Assembly: GCF_030253575.1 (NCBI RefSeq)
Contig: NC_080557.1
Location: 17,088,001 to 17,152,000 of the forward strand
From: Rhododendron vialii
Lineage: Eukaryota > Streptophyta > Magnoliopsida > Ericales > Ericaceae
Reading direction: 5' to 3'
Length of the DNA: 64,000 nt
Below, piece by piece: positions 21,758 through 32,957 of this stretch (its first letter is position 1; each line of letters opens with the position of its first letter). The notes beneath the pieces are model-generated. The model saw only the letters and a program-made list of their open reading frames with translations. It was not told the DNA's origin and did no database searches. The position numbers were made by a program, and so were the translations under genes.

Positions 21758-22970
21758 CAGGGCACTAAGCCAACAATCAAGTTTAATTCAATATAGAACA
21801 ACATCTATGAATCAAACACTCACCTTGTACTCCAAAAGAAAGTACAACTATGATTTCGGTACTCCTTGACTCACCGACTCGTCACCTATGCACAAGCCAA
21901 ATATTTTAGTATAGAAATACTTGAAAGGCTTTAACAAATACATTAACAATGTTCTGCATCAATTCAACTATATAGCAGTTGCCGAACAAAAGTAAATTTA
22001 CCAATTCATACCCAAAACCAAGAATTTCACAAACACACTATATAGAAGAACCACCAAACGAATTATGTGTTGGAAACACCAAAATTCAGCCAGACAGTCT
22101 ATCGTATATTGGCCATACTTCTCTATAGGTTTCAAAGAATACTACAAGACCACCACCACTAGCAAGAAGGCTTCTAGTACATCAATCTAGATATAAAATT
22201 TACCCAAATTGGACTCCGAATGACTAAGATATGCTCAATTGAAATTACACATCTAAAACAGAAACTACAGACCCAGCAGAACAGTCTGCGATCGAATGCT
22301 CATTAAAAATCACACACTTAATCTTTTCCAATATTTCCAACGCCAAAACAACACCAACTAATCAAGGTTTAAGAATCAACAGCATCCATAGTCGGTAAGC
22401 ATATTCAACTATGACAAAATTGATGAAGAACACAGCTATAAAACCTGCCCAGAATTTCAGAATCACCAAACTATTAATTTCGGAACCAAAACTGATTTTG
22501 CTCAGACCAAACTAAGGCACAATCTTTACAGATTCAGAAAGATATACAAGTCTAGTTTCGGAATCAAGAAACGGTGCGTAAAACCAATACCCGAGCAAGA
22601 AGTTATGCCCGTTTTTCCAACACGTGTCGGGGCTGTCAGCACATACGCGAATCTGACTGCAGTCCGGTTCAAGATTTTTATCTTTTTTCAGGTTTCTCAG
22701 AAAATTCTGAAATTTTTACAGCATAAACTACACTCACAGAGGCATCTACGGTAAAAATACCAGAAAATAACATGATCAGAAAGACAAGAAATATTCATCA
22801 AAAATAGGACAGATTCAATTTGGTTCAACACAGTTATGCATAATCATACTATACACGAATTTTTCAGGAATAAACTCAACTTCAAGCTCAAAAACCCTCT
22901 CTCATGGCTTCAATTTGACCATACCTATTTCCTCCTTTCTTTCCTTCTTTCTTCTTCTTCTCCACCGGCT

Positions 22971-22974
<4 letters not shown>

Positions 22975-23020
<46 letters not shown>
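22975..23020. repeat. (CT)n microsatellite
   Basis: About 23 uninterrupted CT units inside the inner solo LTR. A short CA run follows at 23080-23095. Confidence 0.95.
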
Positions 23021-23022
<2 letters not shown>

Positions 23023-23689
23023 GTTGGAACAACTCCCTGATGGGTTTCCTTTCTGTTTTTTTTTCTTTCCCTTTTGATGACACACACACACACACCACCT
23101 CACATAAACACACGGCACACATGCACCAATTTTAAAAAAAATTGCACTTTAGCCCTTTAGGTTATTAAATATAACATTTAAGCACCTCAATTAAAAAGGG
23201 TGTTACAGTTAATAATTCCTAGACCTAACCTATCTTTTCTCTAGTTAATTCATTTTTAATTTAGCTTTTTATTTCCACCGTTTAAAGTAAAACAAAGTTG
23301 GTTGTCTAAAGGCCGAAAGCCCTTACTTGCATCTACAAATCCGATCAAGCCGTATAATTATTCCCTTGGGTACGATCCCGGATTTCCGGTTTATTATGCT
23401 TCAACCGACGTGTTAAACCCTATGCTTGGGATATTATTCCACATTATATATCATCGGAGTAAGCGAAGCAGTTAGTCGGAGAATTAGTATGTTAACAACC
23501 TACGGAATTCGATATCTCTCCATATGCTTAAACCCCATACATCTCCCTTGACCAGATGGGGAGCCACATCTCTCTGCTAAAAACAACGTTAGAAAAGAAA
23601 AAAAAAATAGAGATTATGTATACCTATACCTAACCATACATACAAGCCCGAACAAAACAACCTCATACATCCATCAGCACAAGGACGAA

Positions 23690-23898
23690 ATCAAGATTTT
23701 ACTCTAGCAGTGGCGAAATGTATATTAAAAAAATCTAGTGGTTGCGAGACTATATAAATTGGGCATAATTTTTTTTTACATATAATAATTGGAACCAGGA
23801 TTTTACTCTAACAATGACGAAATGTATACTAAAAAAATCTAGTGGTGGCGAGACTATATAAATTGGACATAATTTTTTTTTTTACATAAAATAATTGT
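23690..23898. repeat. tandem duplication, ~105-bp unit
   Basis: Two copies carry AAAAAATCTAGTGG and GCGAGACTATATAAATTGG in the same order, each ending in a T-run and ACATA. No coding capacity. Confidence 0.85.
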
Positions 23899-24607
23899 TT
23901 AAAAATTTTGTCATGGCAGTCGCCGCCACTAAACTCCCTGTCCCATCCTTACATCAGCACAACACATCCCGACAAACTAAAAAACGAGGAACCAATATAA
24001 ACAAACAAACAAGGCTAGACAATACATTAAAAAAAAAACCACGCAAGCCCTTAGAGCATCCCCAATGGGGATGTAAAACCAGGTGCTATACTTAAAATAC
24101 AACCAGATGCCAAAAAAAACCCTTCCAATGGGGATGTAAAATGGAACAAATCAGGTGTTAAAATGGCAAAGATGGAAAAGGGGATGGATATTTCCATCCC
24201 CATTTAACTACAGCTATAATTGACAGGTCATCATCCAACTGAAATACCATAATTTTGGACAGCCGGAATTTACCTGATTTCGTCGGAAAGTGGCCGGAAT
24301 TTTGATGAACACCCCAAAATCTGAAACAGTCCGAAAGCTTGCCGAAAACTGATTCCAGGTCCGGAGATCACCGTCTCCGACCCCGATTCTTGACGATTCA
24401 TGGACGGAGCAGATGGAAGCCTCGTCCAGCCCCTTCAGAAACCCTCATCCAGCCCCTTCGTTTTCCTCGTCGCGTTCTCTTCCGTTCGTAGAGAGAGAGA
24501 GAGAGAGGAGTGGGGCGTGGGGGTTTCTCCTGGTTCAGAGGGAGGGAGAGAGAGAGAGAGAGAGAGGGAGGAAGGGAGAGGGGGTCTGGTTCTGGTTCTG
24601 ATCGTAG

Positions 24608-24650
<43 letters not shown>

Positions 24651-24908
24651 AAAAAGAAAGAAGAAAGAGTAAAGGTGGGTCAGTGGGTGGAATCTCAGCC
24701 AACGGATCATTTGATCCGACCGTTGGTTGGTTTTTTTTTTTTTTTTTTTCTGGGAATCCGACCGTTGGCTGCCAACGGATCTAAACAAATTGCAACGGTA
24801 ATTTTTATTCCCTACCTATAAATGTGTGTTTCTAATAGAATTTTACCCAACAAAAATTTTCTCCATTCTCCACAATCACCCTCCAAAAAAAAAAAATTTG
24901 TATCAATT

Positions 24909-26049
24909 ATGGCAGAGGGAAATCGTAGTGCGAGAGGAAAATCGTTCAACTCCGATCAAGATGAAGCAATTTGTAATGCTTACTTGTGCGTTAGTCAAGA
25001 CCCAATTGACCCAATTGTCGGTACCAATCAACCACGATCTAAATTATGGGATCGGGTTGCAAAAAAATACACCGAATTCACAGGAGGCGATGTACGATCG
25101 GATGCTTCTATCAAGTCTCGATGGCAAATCATTCAGCAGGCTTGCAACAAATATCGTGGACATTTAAGACAAATTCAAAGGCAACATCAAAGTGGAATGA
25201 CAGAACAAAATGAGGTATTATTAATTTGTTAATATTATTATTTTGTTTTCATAAGAATTTATTTTCATAACAAAATGAGGTATTATTTTGCTTCTATCAA
25301 GTTTCTGTTTTCATAAAAATTTGTTAATATTATTATTTTGCTAATTAATTAATTAAATAATTTTGTTATCATGTGTATAGATTGATCTAGCGAAGAGACA
25401 TTACAAAGACACTGAGAATAAACCTTTCGCCAATTTGGATTGTTGCTGGGCAATCTTAGAACACAGTATGAAGTGGGCAGATTTAACCCCATCCCGCTCC
25501 GACCCAAGATCTTCACAAATGGATACGAGTTCGGTCCCTCTATCTCCTGATTTCTCTCAAAATCCAAACTTAGATTCTCCTGATTTTTCTCAAGTTCCAA
25601 ACACATCGACTACATTGGAAGATAGCAATCCTACGAGTGGAGGTAGTGTTCAGTCTCCAAGAAAGAGGCCTCCTGGATGTAAAGCATCAAAGGCAAAATT
25701 ATTGAAGACCAAAAAATCAGGAAATGAGGAACGTGAATGGATAAACTTGATGGAAAAATTCAACCAAACTACATCTGACAAGGAAAGTAGGAGAGCTGAA
25801 ATGGAAGCAAGAAGAGTCGCGGCTTTGGAAAGGACTACAACAAATGATGAGAGAAGGGTGGCGCTTGAGGAGAGGAAGGCAGCAATAAAGGAAAAAGAGA
25901 TGGAAGATGGGATTATGCAAATGGACTTGGATTTGGTTCAAGACCCCCAAATGAAGGCTTATTATCAGTATCGCAAAGGTGAAATCTTGGTTAAATGGAC
26001 GGCTAGCTCAAGTTCGAACGGTTATTTTCCTGATTTTCCTGATTATTAA
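24909..26049 (+). CDS. Harbinger ORF1: Myb/SANT-like DNA-binding protein (two exons, 324 aa)
   Basis: Exons 24909-25214 and 25381-26049 join in frame at GAG|GTATTA...GTATAG|ATT. The N-terminal ~130 residues form a trihelix/Myb-like domain with the usual aromatic pattern (FNSDQDEAICNAYLCV, LWDRVAKKYTEF, SIKSRWQIIQ, CCWAILEHS). A Ser/Pro-rich linker follows, then a basic patch (PRKRPPGCKASKAK) and a long charged, probably coiled-coil C-terminus. In Harbinger elements this protein helps the transposase reach the nucleus and the element ends. Automated annotation often labels such proteins 'glutathione S-transferase T3-like'; that would be wrong here. The frame is open throughout. Confidence 0.88.
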
Positions 26050-26160
26050 TTGTAATAATTTTTTATTGTCATATGTAATAGTCTTTAGCAATTATGTAAT
26101 AATCTTGACTTTGATGTAATCGTTGAGTACTATTCGATAATAAAATGCATTTTATTTAGC

Positions 26161-26360
26161 TAATGAAGTACAAGACTCGATAATGAAATACAAGACTCGA
26201 TAATGAAATACAAGACTCGAAATTGAAATACAAGACTCGATAATGAAATACAAGACTCGAAATTGAAATACAAGACTCGATAATCAAATACAAGACTCGA
26301 AAATGAAATACAAGACTCGATAATGAAATACAAGACTCGATAATGAAATACAAGACACGG
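26161..26360. repeat. 20-bp tandem array, ten copies, between convergent ORFs
   Basis: Unit GATAATGAAATACAAGACTC repeats without length change. It ends six bases before the transposase stop codon (minus strand) and begins about 110 bases after the Myb stop. Copies differ at one or two positions (ATTG for AATG). Confidence 0.93.
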
Positions 26361-26365
26361 GAACC

Positions 26366-27664
26366 TCATTCTTCATCTCCATTACGGGCCCATAGGTGTT
26401 CAATAAGATCATTGCGGAGCGAATGATGTGCCTCATTTGATCGAATCCTGCGGTTATTTTTAAAGAAATCAACCAATGCAGGAGTGATATCTCTCGAAAC
26501 TTGAATTGGGTTGGAAGAAAGAAGTTCAGTAATTTCATCACTAGCATCATGATCACGTTGGTCTTCAATTATCATGTTATGCAAAATGACACATGTTTTC
26601 ATGATGTAGCCTAGATCCACCTTATTCCAGAATCGCGCCGGTCCTCTCACAATTGCCCAACGTGCTTGGAGTACGCCAAATGCCCTTTCAACATCCTTGC
26701 GACATGCCTCCTGCATCCTCGCAAAGTGTTGCTTCTTTCTTCCTTGTGGTTGAGAAATGGTTTGGACGAGAGTTGCCCATTTTGGATAGATACCATCAGC
26801 AAGGTAGTACCCCATGTCGTACTGACTCCCGTTAACAACAAAATGGGCTGGAGGGGCACGACCTGCATTGAGATCATCAAAGAGATGAGATTGATCAAGC
26901 ACGTTGATATCATTGAATGAACCTGGCATGCCAAAGAAAGCATGCCAAATCCACAAATCATACGATGCAACTGCTTCAAGTACGATAGTGGGTTTTCCGC
27001 TGCGGCCACTAAAGAAGCCATGGTAAGCAGTTGGACATTTGTCCCACTGCCAATGCATACAATCCAAGCTGCCTAGCATTCCAGGAAAACCACGTTGATT
27101 GCCCACATGTAGGAGCCTTGCAGTATTTGCTTCATTTGGTTTTCTCAGGTATTCTGCTTCAAAAATAGAGATAACGCCTCTACAGAAGTTTTGAAGAGAC
27201 TCAACTGCTGTACTTCCCCCAATCTTGAGATACTCATCAAGACTATCAGCAGGCGTCCCGTATGCCATCATCCTCAGAGCTGCTGTCATCTTTTGGATGC
27301 CAGAAAGACCTGCAGCTCCCGTCGCATCATTCCTTTGGACGAACGTCACGTCATGCTCTTGGAGTTTGCCCAAGATCTTGTGAAATAAGGGTCGACTCAT
27401 TCGAAAACGTTGCTGAAACAATTTTTCGTCATAGAGCGGATACTCACAAAAGTAATCATCATTGAGTCGTTGGTCGGCAGCAACTCTGTCACGGGGGATC
27501 CAGGCTCAACCGCTTGTAGAACCAACATGACCTCCTTGTTGGCGTCTTCTTTGAAATTTTTGGTATTGCCTGGCCATGATCATTTGCACCATTGCAATCT
27601 CATCATCATCGGAGGAAGATCCGTCAAATTCTCCCAGTAATATTCTGTGGGTTAAATTGCTCAT
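26366..27664 (-). pseudogene. PIF/Harbinger DDE transposase, one premature stop
   Basis: The frame runs from ATG 27664 to the stop at 26366 (432 codons) and is interrupted only by TGA at 27508-27506, codon 53. The catalytic core is intact: D201 in GSLDCMHWQW, D252 in PGSFNDINVL and E326 in VERAFGVLQARW, with LHNMIIEDQ near the end (numbering counts the stop as a codon). The N-terminus has an acidic SSSDDDE stretch. The family cuts and pastes at TTA/TAA. This copy probably yields no full protein unless the stop is read through or translation starts downstream. Confidence 0.92.
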
Positions 27665-27743
27665 GATGATTTTTTTGGAAAGAGGAGACTGTATATAGAT
27701 TTGAGTGTGAGAATGAATAATGGGGAGGATAGTATATATAGAT

Positions 27744-27970
27744 GGTAAGTAAATGGTGTAGTTGAGAGTAGATAAGAGTAAATGACTGAAGTAAATGGTG
27801 TAGGTGAGAGTAGATGAGAGTAAATGATGTAGGTGAGAGTAGATGACATTAAATGATGTAGGTGAGAGTAGATATAAGTAAATGACTATAGTAAATGGTG
27901 TAGTTGAGAGTGTAGAGTAAATGGATCAATTAAATGACGTGGTTGAGAATTGATGGGAGTAAATGGATGA
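27744..27970. repeat. degenerate ~30-bp repeats upstream of the transposase
   Basis: Repeated AGTAAATG(A/G)TGTAG(G/T)TGAGAG motifs, at least six copies, lie 80-300 bases upstream of the transposase ATG and near the element's right end. They could be promoter or transposase-binding subterminal sites; this is inference. Confidence 0.7.
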
Positions 27971-28291
27971 AGTAAATTGTATAATTGAAGTGGATAAGAA
28001 GTAAAAAAAAAAAAATGAGACGGAAGTTTTTTTTTTTTTTCCGAAATTTTTTTTTTTTTAAAGTTCTCGATTACCGGATACCAAAATTATTTTTCAACGG
28101 AAGTAGTATTTAAATTAGGATTAAGAAAGTTGAGAAAAATTAAGGAGGATGGAAAGTTAGCTAATTATCCATCTTTTTTTTACATCTCACCATTGGATAG
28201 GCATGGGTTCTATTTTACATCTAACCAACTTTTAACCACTTTTTACATTTAAAATAACTATACAACCACTTCTAAAATGGGGATGCTCTTA

Positions 28292-29396
28292 TAAATCCAA
28301 TCTAGTTGGGCTTTATTTCAGATTGGATTGCGGGGATTACGACCAAAATGATTTTTTTGATTTGACTAAAATTCAAGCAAGACCAAACCGATTATCTCTA
28401 GAAATCAAATCAAATCAAATCATCGATTTGATCCGGTTTTAATTTTTTATTCGATTTATCGGTTTATTTTTCACCAGAGGGTCAAATACCCAAATAATAT
28501 TTGTAAAAATAAAAATAAAAATTCTAAAATCAGCCCAATGGGTTGACAATAAAAAATGTGTGAATGTGTATTAAATGGTGTAAAAAATACACAAAATATG
28601 TGTTTTCTTTGTATTCTATTGTACTAATTGTTAACCTAATGGATTGATAATAGCAAGATCGAAATAAAAAATCCACCTTACTCTTTGTGGGTGGTATTAA
28701 TTTAACGGCTGTGATTTATCTATTTTTCAATTTAAGAGTTCAAATTTAATGGAAGCATGATGCTACCATACCACATTGGATAAAAGTCATCATGTTTTAC
28801 TTTTTTGATTCATCTTGATGAGACGAAATAATAATTTACAAAAATTAAACTCAAAACTAATAAATGAGAAAAAAAATGAAGAATGACAAAAGAAGAAAAG
28901 ACCCCAAAAACCCACCCATGGGTTGTCAACAAGGTAAGAGTGAACATAGCAGAGTTCGATTCTCCCTGGAGACAAACCATGATTTTACGTTGGGAGCCAT
29001 GACGGTGGATTGCTGTGCTAATCTCTCCCGAGGTTTAAATTACGCAATTGGATCCAATAATGACTCGACTGCAGAATTGTTCCTCAATTAAAATAAAAAT
29101 TTTAAAAAAAAAATTTACGGAAAAGACCCCAAAAGCCTAGTAGAAAAGGGATTGGACGAGGATTGCGCTATTGGCAAGCGTGTGTCGTGACCAGCCATTT
29201 TCCATTCTCCTCGTCGGCCATCCACCAAGGTGTGTCATTCAAAATTTTAAAGTGTCTCTCTGTCGTTGTCATCCATTTACTAGTAGTCTATTCATGAAAA
29301 AGGGCAATGCTTCAAATACACACGCCCCTTGCCGGGATTGAAAAGTACGCAACATAAATGAATTTTTTTACTACTTAAAAATAGTACTTCCTCCGT
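28292..29396. other. intergenic, AT-rich
   Basis: No gene seen. Contains short degenerate repeats (for example ATCAAATCAAATCAAATC near 28405) and no element with readable borders. Confidence 0.5.
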
Positions 29397-29563
29397 CTCG
29401 ATTTATTTGTCCAATCTCGGATTTTCAATTTATTAAGAAAACCAAATCTGATCAATTGATTTGAAAATTTACATAATCTCGTCTATTGATTTTGAAATTG
29501 GACAGTCAATTTATGACATCCATAAGTCAAAAAGGGGAGACAAATAAATCGGGATGAAGAGAA
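29397..29563. mobile_element. Stowaway-like MITE (167 bp)
   Basis: Ends CTTCCTCCGTCTCGATTTAT and its near complement ATAAATCGGGATGAAGAGAA lie between TA dinucleotides (29395-29396 and 29564-29565). CTCCCTCCG-type ends and a TA target mark Tc1/mariner-derived Stowaway elements. Confidence 0.88.
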
Positions 29564-29567
29564 TATG

Positions 29568-29885
29568 AATTTTGTGGCCCGATATATGAATTTTAAAGTG
29601 GTTCGACATATGAATTTTCGTGGCTCGCGTTATGATATTTTTGTGATCAGAACGTATGAATTCATGCGAACTCTGGTGGTCAAACATATTTTTTTGTGGT
29701 CCAAGTTATAATTTTTTGTGATCTTCCAACTTACGAATTTTGTGAGCTCAAAAAAGACAGAGCAAGAGTTATGAATTTTCTTGGTCCGACTAATGAATTT
29801 TTGTCGTGTTGATTATAAATTTAGTAGTCCGAGCACAATTCTTTGCGGCAAGATATGAAAACTTTTGTGGTTCTAGATACAAAAG
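29568..29885. repeat. degenerate ~30-bp tandem repeat
   Basis: TATGAATTTT(G/C)GTGG(C/T)(C/T)CGA recurs about ten times with much divergence, directly after the Stowaway element. An old decayed minisatellite. Confidence 0.6.
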
Positions 29886-30714
29886 TGCATACCGTGCACT
29901 CATTTTAAGAACGTGTCGTGAGTCTGCGGCCGTATTCTTGACAAAATAATGGAAATACGAAAGCTCTCATCAACTAACTTCCCCGCAACAACAAAAAAGT
30001 GCGGATTATTGGTTTGGACTATGTAGACTTGGCCCAGTTACTCAAGTAGCACTAAATTCAAAACTCTTACCACTGAAAAAAAAAAAAAAAACCTACTTAG
30101 CAATTACATGGCAAACAAAATCAGGTTCAACTCTTAACCGATAATACGAATTAAAATTGTTTCCAGTCAATGTATGGATGATTAAGTAACTAATCCAAAA
30201 AAGCTATTGTTCAAGAAAAAATAAAGGTTGTCTCCACCAAGATATGCAATTAGGCATCCATAGCAGGAGACCTGGAGAAGAAAACTGCAGGACCCTGTGG
30301 TAATTTATATTGTATGTAGGGATGTAAGCGGTTTGGCTCGGACAGCTTGTATGAAAAAAATAAATCGACCTGATTTAATGATTTTTAATTATAGAATACC
30401 GAAACCAACCGATTTTACCAACCAACCGGTCAAAACCCATCAGTTTGGTTCGGTAACGGTGGTTTAAACGGTTTCATCGATATTTCTTACCTACCTAGAC
30501 ATAACGTATTTCCAAGGATATATTTTATCTTATAACAGCTAAATTTAGCACCATTAGTGAGGTAGTTAACAGAATAAATTTTTTATGTAATAGTTGAAAA
30601 GAAAACAAGAACTGTGTCATTTTGGATACCTCATAGAAGGTCCATTGCATTTGTCAAAAACTTGTGGAGTGGTTAATGAAGTTTACCCTAAAAAAAGGCC
30701 TTAATTCTTAACTT

Positions 30715-31300
30715 CCCTATCGAATAAGTCATAATTTAAAACGAAGCCACCCTTTTTACAACTACACTTATTTTTAAAATAAGTATTTAGATGAGAATAT
30801 ACATAAGTATTTAGATGATGGGGCCGGTTCCCCATCAAATAAGTCGTAATTTAAAACGAAACCGCCCTTTTACAATTAGGTCCCGTTCTAGAAACCGTCT
30901 TAAAAAATAAGCAGCTTATTTTACATTTTCAAATTCAAAAATAATGTAAATAAAAAATAATTTTTTAATTTTTTTTGCATCGTATAAAATATCTCAATAA
31001 GCTCTTCATTTTTTAGCTTGAAATTGTCTTTTTAAAAAATAAGGGCTTATTTTGAGTTTTGGAACCCACCCTTACACTTTCTATTTTTTAAATCTTGGAT
31101 TGTGAATCGCAGATAAGTATTTAGATGAGAATATATCTAAGTATTTAGACGATGGGGCCGATTCCCTATCGAATAAGTCGTAATTTAAAACGAAACCGCC
31201 CTTTTACATTTACACTTACTATTTTTTAAATCTTGAATTGTGAATCGTAGATAAGTATTTAGATGAGAATATACATAAGTATTTTAGATGATGAGGGATA
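30715..31300. repeat. direct repeat, three copies, split by a MITE
   Basis: CGTAATTTAAAACGAAACCG and GTATTTAGATGAGAATAT appear three times in the same order (starting near 30722, 30840 and 31175). The middle copy is interrupted by the MITE at 30879-31071. Confidence 0.8.
30879..31071. mobile_element. Tourist-like MITE (193 bp)
   Basis: Ends GGTCCCGTTC and GGAACCCACCC are imperfect inverted repeats flanked by TTA (30876-30878 and 31072-31074). The interior is A/T-rich with AATAAGCAGCTTATTTT. A relative in opposite orientation lies at about 54400-54660. Confidence 0.75.
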
Positions 31301-31455
31301 TATTCAAAATAGATTTTACGGGAAGATTTTGTGAGTCATTCGGCCTAATAAGCCAAATGACTTCTTTTTTTTGTCTTTATTTATTTATTTGCATTTGTTA
31401 GTTTTTTTGTAACTTTTTTGTGAATTATTACTTCGTCATGACGAGAAGAATCTAA

Positions 31456-31575
31456 AAGGTAAAAAATTATGATCGAAACCCTTTTTTTTGAATAAAGAAA
31501 AAAATAAGTCAATAAGTCATTTTTTCGTCTTTATTCAAAAAAATTAGGTTTTAACCATAATTTTTTACTTTTTCG
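31456..31575. repeat. A/T-rich palindrome
   Basis: GTAAAAAATTATG and GAATAAAGA on the left are answered by TCTTTATTC and CATAATTTTTTAC on the right around a centre near 31515. A likely fragment of a foldback element. Confidence 0.65.
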
Positions 31576-32718
31576 ATTCTTCTTTTCGAGTCGACCAAAT
31601 AATCCACAAAAATTTAACGCGAAACTAACAAACACAATTTTTTTTTGAATAAGACAAAAAAATAAGTCAATTGACTTATTTAGCCAAAATGGCCAAAATA
31701 AAAACTTTTACATATAATTTTTTTAGGGAATCGATATTCACACTCTTTTTTTTATTATTCACGTTCCCTTTTTTGTCTTTTAGCAAAAAAAAAAATACTT
31801 TCAACACTAAAAAACAAAAAATGGAGTGTGGATAAAAAATAAAGTGTGAATATCAATTTTTCATTTTTTTTATTCTCCATCTTCAGCTTATTTTTTTAAA
31901 AAGAGTGGCAAAGCAGCTAGAATGTAACCCTACACAAAGCAAGTGTGTTGTAGAATTTTCTTGTAATAAGCCTAGCATTTTTGAAAAGCAAAAAGGCAAA
32001 TTATTGTCGGCCAAACACTCCCTTAAAATAAGAATCACATCCTCTCCCTTTTACAATAGAGAAAGTCTTTTTCCTCTCCCTTTGAATTTCCGTTTGACCG
32101 AAGAAAAAAAAAATTCACAGCGGATCGTGACCGTCCAAAAGTGTTTTGAACGATCCAGATCTTTTTTTCCGAAAAATTTCTTTAAAATCTACACTGTCCA
32201 AAACACTTTTGAACGGTTGGAATTAGTTATTGCCGTAAAGAAAGAACATATTGTGAATAAAGTTTATATCTTTACATTTTGTATGGAGTGTGGGTTACGT
32301 GTCTATAGCGCGTGAGATGCTCTCTGTTTGGTAATCAACCGCCCCACCAGAAAGCTCTTCTTTTATTCTTTCCTTCATTAAAACAGATTACCACTTGGCC
32401 TTGACCTCTTCCCCTATTTTTCAATTTACGCCTTTGTTTATCATCTCATCAAGAAAAAGAAAAAAAGGGGGGGAAATTAAACAATCACCCAATTCGCCTT
32501 GTTCTGGATTCTGGTTATCTGATCCCACCCAACTGAGAATCTTAAGTAGTTATTGTTGTTTTTTGTTTCTGTTACAACAAAACATATATTATACGTACAC
32601 ACATTCTTCACATGTATATATATACACACAAATCTTTTTTGTCCCAAATGTAAATTAGTTTCATCAATCCACAACTCGGCATGCATTGCTGCAATTTCTG
32701 TCCAAAATGTAAGAGAAT

Positions 32719-32721
<3 letters not shown>
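31576..32721. other. upstream region and probable 5' leader of the ARF-GAP gene
   Basis: The distal part is A/T-rich with no recognised gene. From about 32340 the sequence has the CT/pyrimidine character of a plant promoter and 5' UTR. The transcription start is not determined. Confidence 0.4.

Positions 32722-32789
<68 letters not shown>
32722..32789 (+). repeat. (CT)n microsatellite in the ARF-GAP gene leader
   Basis: About 34 CT units, 170 bases before the start codon, so in the 5' UTR or proximal promoter. Confidence 0.93.
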
Positions 32790-32792
<3 letters not shown>

Positions 32793-32957
32793 CTCGTATG
32801 TTTAATGTTTGTGAACCAATTATGATTGTGGGTTTCAATTGATTTTGAATTTTATTCAATACCCATTACCTTAAATTGCAGAAAAGAAGGAAGAAACATG
32901 GTTACATTATAATTGGAGCAGCATTTTGTCAACTGGGTTTCATATTCAGGAGCCAAA

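Larger units (their letters stand above)
21141..23207 (+). mobile_element. inner solo LTR (2067 bp) nested in the outer LTR
   Basis: It runs from TGTCACACCCC to GGGTGTTACA and is flanked by GTTAA on both sides (21136-21140 and 23208-23212). No gag or pol is seen. The length fits a long-LTR Ty3/gypsy family, but I assign none. It contains a 55-bp tandem array near its left end and a CT microsatellite near its right end. Confidence 0.85.
19995..23470 (+). mobile_element. outer solo LTR (about 1.4 kb without its insertion)
   Basis: It runs from TGATAAGCACCC to GCGAAGCA and is flanked by GTTAG on both sides (19990-19994 and 23471-23475). No internal region or second LTR is present, so it is read as a solo LTR left by recombination. 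A second LTR is inserted at 21141-23207. Orientation and family (Ty3/gypsy suspected) are inferred from the TG...CA ends and general character. Confidence 0.82.
24054..28288. mobile_element. PIF/Harbinger DNA transposon, full length (4235 bp)
   Basis: Ends GAGCATCCCCA and TGGGGATGCTC are inverted repeats flanked by TTA on both sides (24051-24053 and 28289-28291), the standard Harbinger target. It encodes the two proteins of the family: a Myb/SANT-like DNA-binding protein (+ strand) and a DDE transposase (- strand), convergently arranged. A 20-bp array separates their 3' ends. Only one stop codon breaks the transposase, so the copy is young. Short GA runs lie upstream of the Myb gene and T/A-rich subterminal DNA at the right end. 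Confidence 0.95.

Noticed and set aside
25349-25606. Minus-strand frame opposite Harbinger ORF1
   Set aside because: Shadow of the ORF1 second exon.
24909-26049. Glutathione S-transferase
   Set aside because: A label commonly attached to such proteins by automatic pipelines; the sequence has a Myb-like domain and no GST fold motifs.
26156-26369. Repetitive CISLSSLVFHYRVLYF-type frames
   Set aside because: The 20-bp array read through in two frames (60-bp protein period); no gene signals.
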